Origin: Cyclobacteriaceae bacterium
GTDB taxonomy: Bacteria; Bacteroidota; Bacteroidia; Cytophagales; Cyclobacteriaceae
Direction of reading: 5' to 3'
DNA length: 64,000 nt
Assembly: GCA_030584025.1 (NCBI GenBank)
Contig: CP129487.1
Location: forward strand, 1,488,001-1,552,000
A model generated the notes under the pieces. That model saw nothing but the letters and a program-made list of their open reading frames with translations, was not told the origin of the DNA and did not search any database. Shown here in pieces: positions 61,755 to 64,000 of this stretch. The first letter of the stretch is position 1. Each line of letters begins with the position of its first letter. The position numbers and the translations under genes are program-made.

Positions 61755-62465
61755 TTACTTACATACCTGATCGTATGCAAACACATGCCCTGCCACATCG
61801 TTCCACTTCACTTTTTCACCGGCAAAAACCTGAAGCATGGCCGGACAGTTTCCATATAGTTCATCAAAGTTTTTCTTGTAGCTCCCTTTCTTGACCAACA
61901 CTGCTTTTTCATCATTTTGTACGAACAGGTAGGATTTATCTGCACCACCAGTGAGTTTCACGCCACCAACTCCAACACCCATCGTTTCCTTTGCATTCGG
62001 GTCGGCAAATACTTTTATCTGGCTGTCAAATCCAGGATTCAGTAACTGCATCAGTCGAACTTTACCTGCTTTGTTATGGCGCATGGCGGTTTCAAAAACA
62101 ATGTATTCCCGGTTTACAATTTCATCAAAATTCGAGTTTGTCATTTCTTTAACAGATGATGCTGATTCCATCATCATGGCCAGTTTGGCAAGCTTTGATG
62201 CTTTTACGGAAAGCCTGGCAACCTCTTCAGGCTTGAATTTTGCTTTTTCGCCATTCTCCAATCGAATGTTGAAATTGCTGAGGTAGCCATTGATTAATGT
62301 GCCTCCTAAAAATTTTCCGGTCACTTCATCGCCATTCACCAATTTTACCGTGCATTCTTTTCCGTTTATTACGGCCATATCATCGGCTTCAAGTGCGGCA
62401 ATAAAGCCTTGTGCAAACGAAAGACCTGTAAGGCATACAAGCATAGCTGTTATGAGATTTTTCAT
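61755..62465 (-). CDS. Secreted protein of unknown function with Sm-like strands
   Basis: 236 residues. A signal peptide (KNLITAMLVCLTGLSFAQG) is followed by INGKECTVKLVNGDEVTGKFLGGTLINGYLSNFNIRLENGEKAKFKPEEVARLSV, an Sm/SH3-like small barrel, and then by a basic/beta region (SYLFVQNDEKAVLVKKGSYKKNFDELYGNCPAML). The C-terminal Cys pair may form a disulphide. No family named; a role in the periplasm is assumed. Confidence 0.72.
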   Translation of the reverse strand: MKNLITAMLVCLTGLSFAQGFIAALEADDMAVINGKECTVKLVNGDEVTGKFLGGTLINGYLSNFNIRLENGEKAKFKPEEVARLSVKASKLAKLAMMMESASSVKEMTNSNFDEIVNREYIVFETAMRHNKAGKVRLMQLLNPGFDSQIKVFADPNAKETMGVGVGGVKLTGGADKSYLFVQNDEKAVLVKKGSYKKNFDELYGNCPAMLQVFAGEKVKWNDVAGHVFAYDQVCK

Positions 62466-62557
62466 GTGAGGGTTGATTTAAAAACCTGTATGAAGGTAAC
62501 ATAAACTATACCAATCCATATTCGGATCAGGAAAATACTTTTGCAAATGGGCTAAAC

Positions 62558-63004
62558 TTAAATTGAATCTACTTCCTTAATAATGACTTTCTCCATTACA
62601 TCTCCCTGACGGATTTGATCGATAACCTCTAATCCCTCGTACACTTTACCAAAACAGGTATGGTTACGGTCGAGGTGGCTGGTATTATCACGGCTGTGGC
62701 AAATGAAAAACTGCGATCCACCAGTGTTTCTTCCGGCATGCGCCATGGATAAAACTCCGCGATCATGATATTGATTATTGCCTGTTAGTTCACATTTAAT
62801 CTGGTAGCCCGGTCCGCCATTTCCAATGCCATTCGGACAACCGCCCTGAATAACAAAATTGGGTATAACCCGGTGGAAGGTTAAGCCATCGTAAAAATTA
62901 TGTTCAGCAAGGTCAATGAAATTCTTTACAGTGTTCGGGGCATCTTCTTCAAAGAATTTGATTTTCATAACCCCCTTTTTGGTGTGGATCTCAGCAATTT
63001 TCAT
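62558..63004 (-). CDS. Cyclophilin-type peptidyl-prolyl isomerase
   Basis: 148 residues without signal peptide, hence cytoplasmic. Cyclophilin signatures: FHRVIPNFVIQGGCPNGIGNGGPGYQIKCEL, RGVLSMAHAGRNTGGSQFFICHSRDNTSHLDRNHTCFGKVYEGLEVID. The catalytic arginine in FHRVI and the QFFI and H residues of the proline pocket are intact. It accelerates proline isomerisation in folding. Small size is typical of bacterial PpiB. Confidence 0.95.
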   Translation of the reverse strand: MKIAEIHTKKGVMKIKFFEEDAPNTVKNFIDLAEHNFYDGLTFHRVIPNFVIQGGCPNGIGNGGPGYQIKCELTGNNQYHDRGVLSMAHAGRNTGGSQFFICHSRDNTSHLDRNHTCFGKVYEGLEVIDQIRQGDVMEKVIIKEVDSI

Positions 63005-63073
63005 GGTTTAAATTGATTTTAAAAATGGTCGGCAAGTTACAAATCCTGTTCAGATTTTGTATGTTTAATTCTT

Positions 63074-63754
63074 ATGGAAGAAATTATCGCACACCTGGAG
63101 GAAAGTATCCAGGATGAATTTTTCTCGAAGGCAGAACGGAAAAGTCTTCGCGCTCTCATTGGTGAAAAACCGTTGGATCAGCATCAATTAAACTTTTTAC
63201 GAAGCCGGATTTATGAAATGGCCAACGAGCGGGTTACACCCGAAAACTATCGGTTTATAATCGAATGGATAAAGGGAGCAAACAGTGCACTCATTACTTC
63301 CGATAAGCAGGAGAATTCAGATGTGTACTTCAGCCCGGGAGAGGCGTGCCGGTCGGTAATTATTAACCAATTGAATCAGGCCGTACGTGATGTGAAAATC
63401 TGTGTATTCACCATTAGTGATGATCAGATTACTGATGCCATTATTACTACCCATAAAAAAGGAGTGCCGATTCAGGTTATTACCGACAATGATAAAATGG
63501 AAGATGAAGGATCGGACATTGAACAGTTGGCCGATGAGGGTATACCGGTTAAAATAGACAACACACCTAACCATATGCACCATAAGTTTATGGTGGTGGA
63601 TGAACGCGCGCTGTTAACAGGAAGCTATAACTGGACGCGCAGTGCAGCCCGATATAATCACGAAAATATTCTGCTTACCAAAGAGACACCCGTAATCCGT
63701 TCGTACCTGAAGGAATTCAGTCAGCTTTGGAAGGAGATGAGCGTTTTTAAATAA
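63074..63754 (+). CDS. Single-HKD phospholipase-D-like nuclease
   Basis: 226 residues. About 95 N-terminal residues are helical (MEEIIAHLEESIQDEFFSKAERK). One HKD motif, HHKFMVVDERALLTGSYNWTRSA, gives His169/Lys171/Asp176 and the GSYNWT of nuclease-like PLDs; such proteins work as dimers with one motif each, as Nuc/Zucchini do, cutting DNA or RNA. An upstream IKGVPIQVITDNDK segment belongs to the same fold. The genome context shows no partner. It converges with the SDR gene. Confidence 0.88.
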   Translation: MEEIIAHLEESIQDEFFSKAERKSLRALIGEKPLDQHQLNFLRSRIYEMANERVTPENYRFIIEWIKGANSALITSDKQENSDVYFSPGEACRSVIINQLNQAVRDVKICVFTISDDQITDAIITTHKKGVPIQVITDNDKMEDEGSDIEQLADEGIPVKIDNTPNHMHHKFMVVDERALLTGSYNWTRSAARYNHENILLTKETPVIRSYLKEFSQLWKEMSVFK

Positions 63755-63756
63755 GG

Positions 63757-64000
63757 CTATTGCGATAAGTAGCCACCGTCAATCGCGTAGTAGCTTCCTG
63801 TTACAAACGAGGCTTTATCGGAACTGAGCCAAACAATTAGTTCTGCCACTTCTTTCGATTCACCCAGCCGGCCAATCGGATGCAACGATACTAACATGTT
63901 CATGGTGGCTTCATCCAACTGATTGAGCAGGGGAGTCTTAATAAATCCAGGGCCTATCGAGTTTACTCGAATGCCTTTTGCCGAGTACTCCATTGCAGCA
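63757..64000 (-). CDS. Short-chain dehydrogenase/reductase, 5' end cut by window edge
   Basis: The frame runs off the right edge. The visible C-terminal part has YSAKGIRVNSIGPGFIKTPLL, a PIGRLGESKEVAELIVWLSSDKASFVTGSYYAIDGGYLSQ ending, typical of classical SDRs: NSIGPGFIKT sits just after the catalytic YxxxK, and the DGGY end follows the dimer helix. The catalytic Tyr and nucleotide-binding Rossmann start lie outside the window. Confidence 0.88.
   Translation of the reverse strand, partial: AAMEYSAKGIRVNSIGPGFIKTPLLNQLDEATMNMLVSLHPIGRLGESKEVAELIVWLSSDKASFVTGSYYAIDGGYLSQ

Overview
The window looks like a chromosome segment of a free-living Bacteroidota bacterium, most likely of the order Cytophagales. 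Evidence for this is a type IX secretion C-terminal sorting domain (57704-60883), a carboxypeptidase-regulatory-like/TonB-plug-type domain protein, two DUF3667 membrane proteins, many short lipoproteins and 'FAQ/NAQ' signal peptides, and promoters of the Bacteroidota type (TTG about 20 bp before TAnnTTTG). No rRNA, tRNA or CRISPR array was found. The left (1-549) and right (63757-64000) edges each cut a gene.

0.5-24.5 kb is a dense, mostly housekeeping and stress-related block: an ABC-2 exporter with a TerB-like front, a histone-deacetylase-like hydrolase, an MHS-type transporter abutting ligD (Pol-PE-Lig order), a HigBA toxin-antitoxin pair, a TetR-like regulator with an ABC1 kinase, ku, TPR proteins, a cardiolipin-synthase-like enzyme, a YdjM-like hydrolase, an Uup-type ABC-F protein and a nitronate-monooxygenase-like flavoprotein. 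LigD and Ku, about 5 kb apart, together make a two-component non-homologous end-joining system.

25.0-26.9 kb is the most unusual stretch. Three GIY-YIG nuclease genes alternate with arrays of paired, oppositely oriented short hairpin repeats that resemble REPINs. Two of the nuclease units are nearly identical. The same repeat pair lies in frame inside the penicillin-acylase gene, just before its self-processing serine, and another supplies the last codons and stop of an acyl-CoA dehydrogenase gene. I propose a REPIN-like element family whose partner enzyme is a GIY-YIG nuclease rather than a RAYT transposase.

29.2-32.8 kb is a decay zone with a truncated beta-barrel-like paralog, a serine protease gene cut off and fused to the tail of a type I restriction hsdS gene, a small orphan, and the first 49 codons of a sensor kinase.

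33-64 kb returns to intact genes: an oxygenase MpaB-like protein, a methyltransferase, serine hydrolases, a penicillin acylase-amidohydrolase-CDF-VOC run, a PAS kinase, a LysR regulator divergent from an SbtA-like bicarbonate transporter operon, ThuA, bestrophin, MaoC, a CocE-type hydrolase, a T9SS cargo protein, a metallo-beta-lactamase-fold hydrolase, a cyclophilin and a single-HKD phospholipase-D-like protein. Many convergent neighbours end within a few bases of each other.
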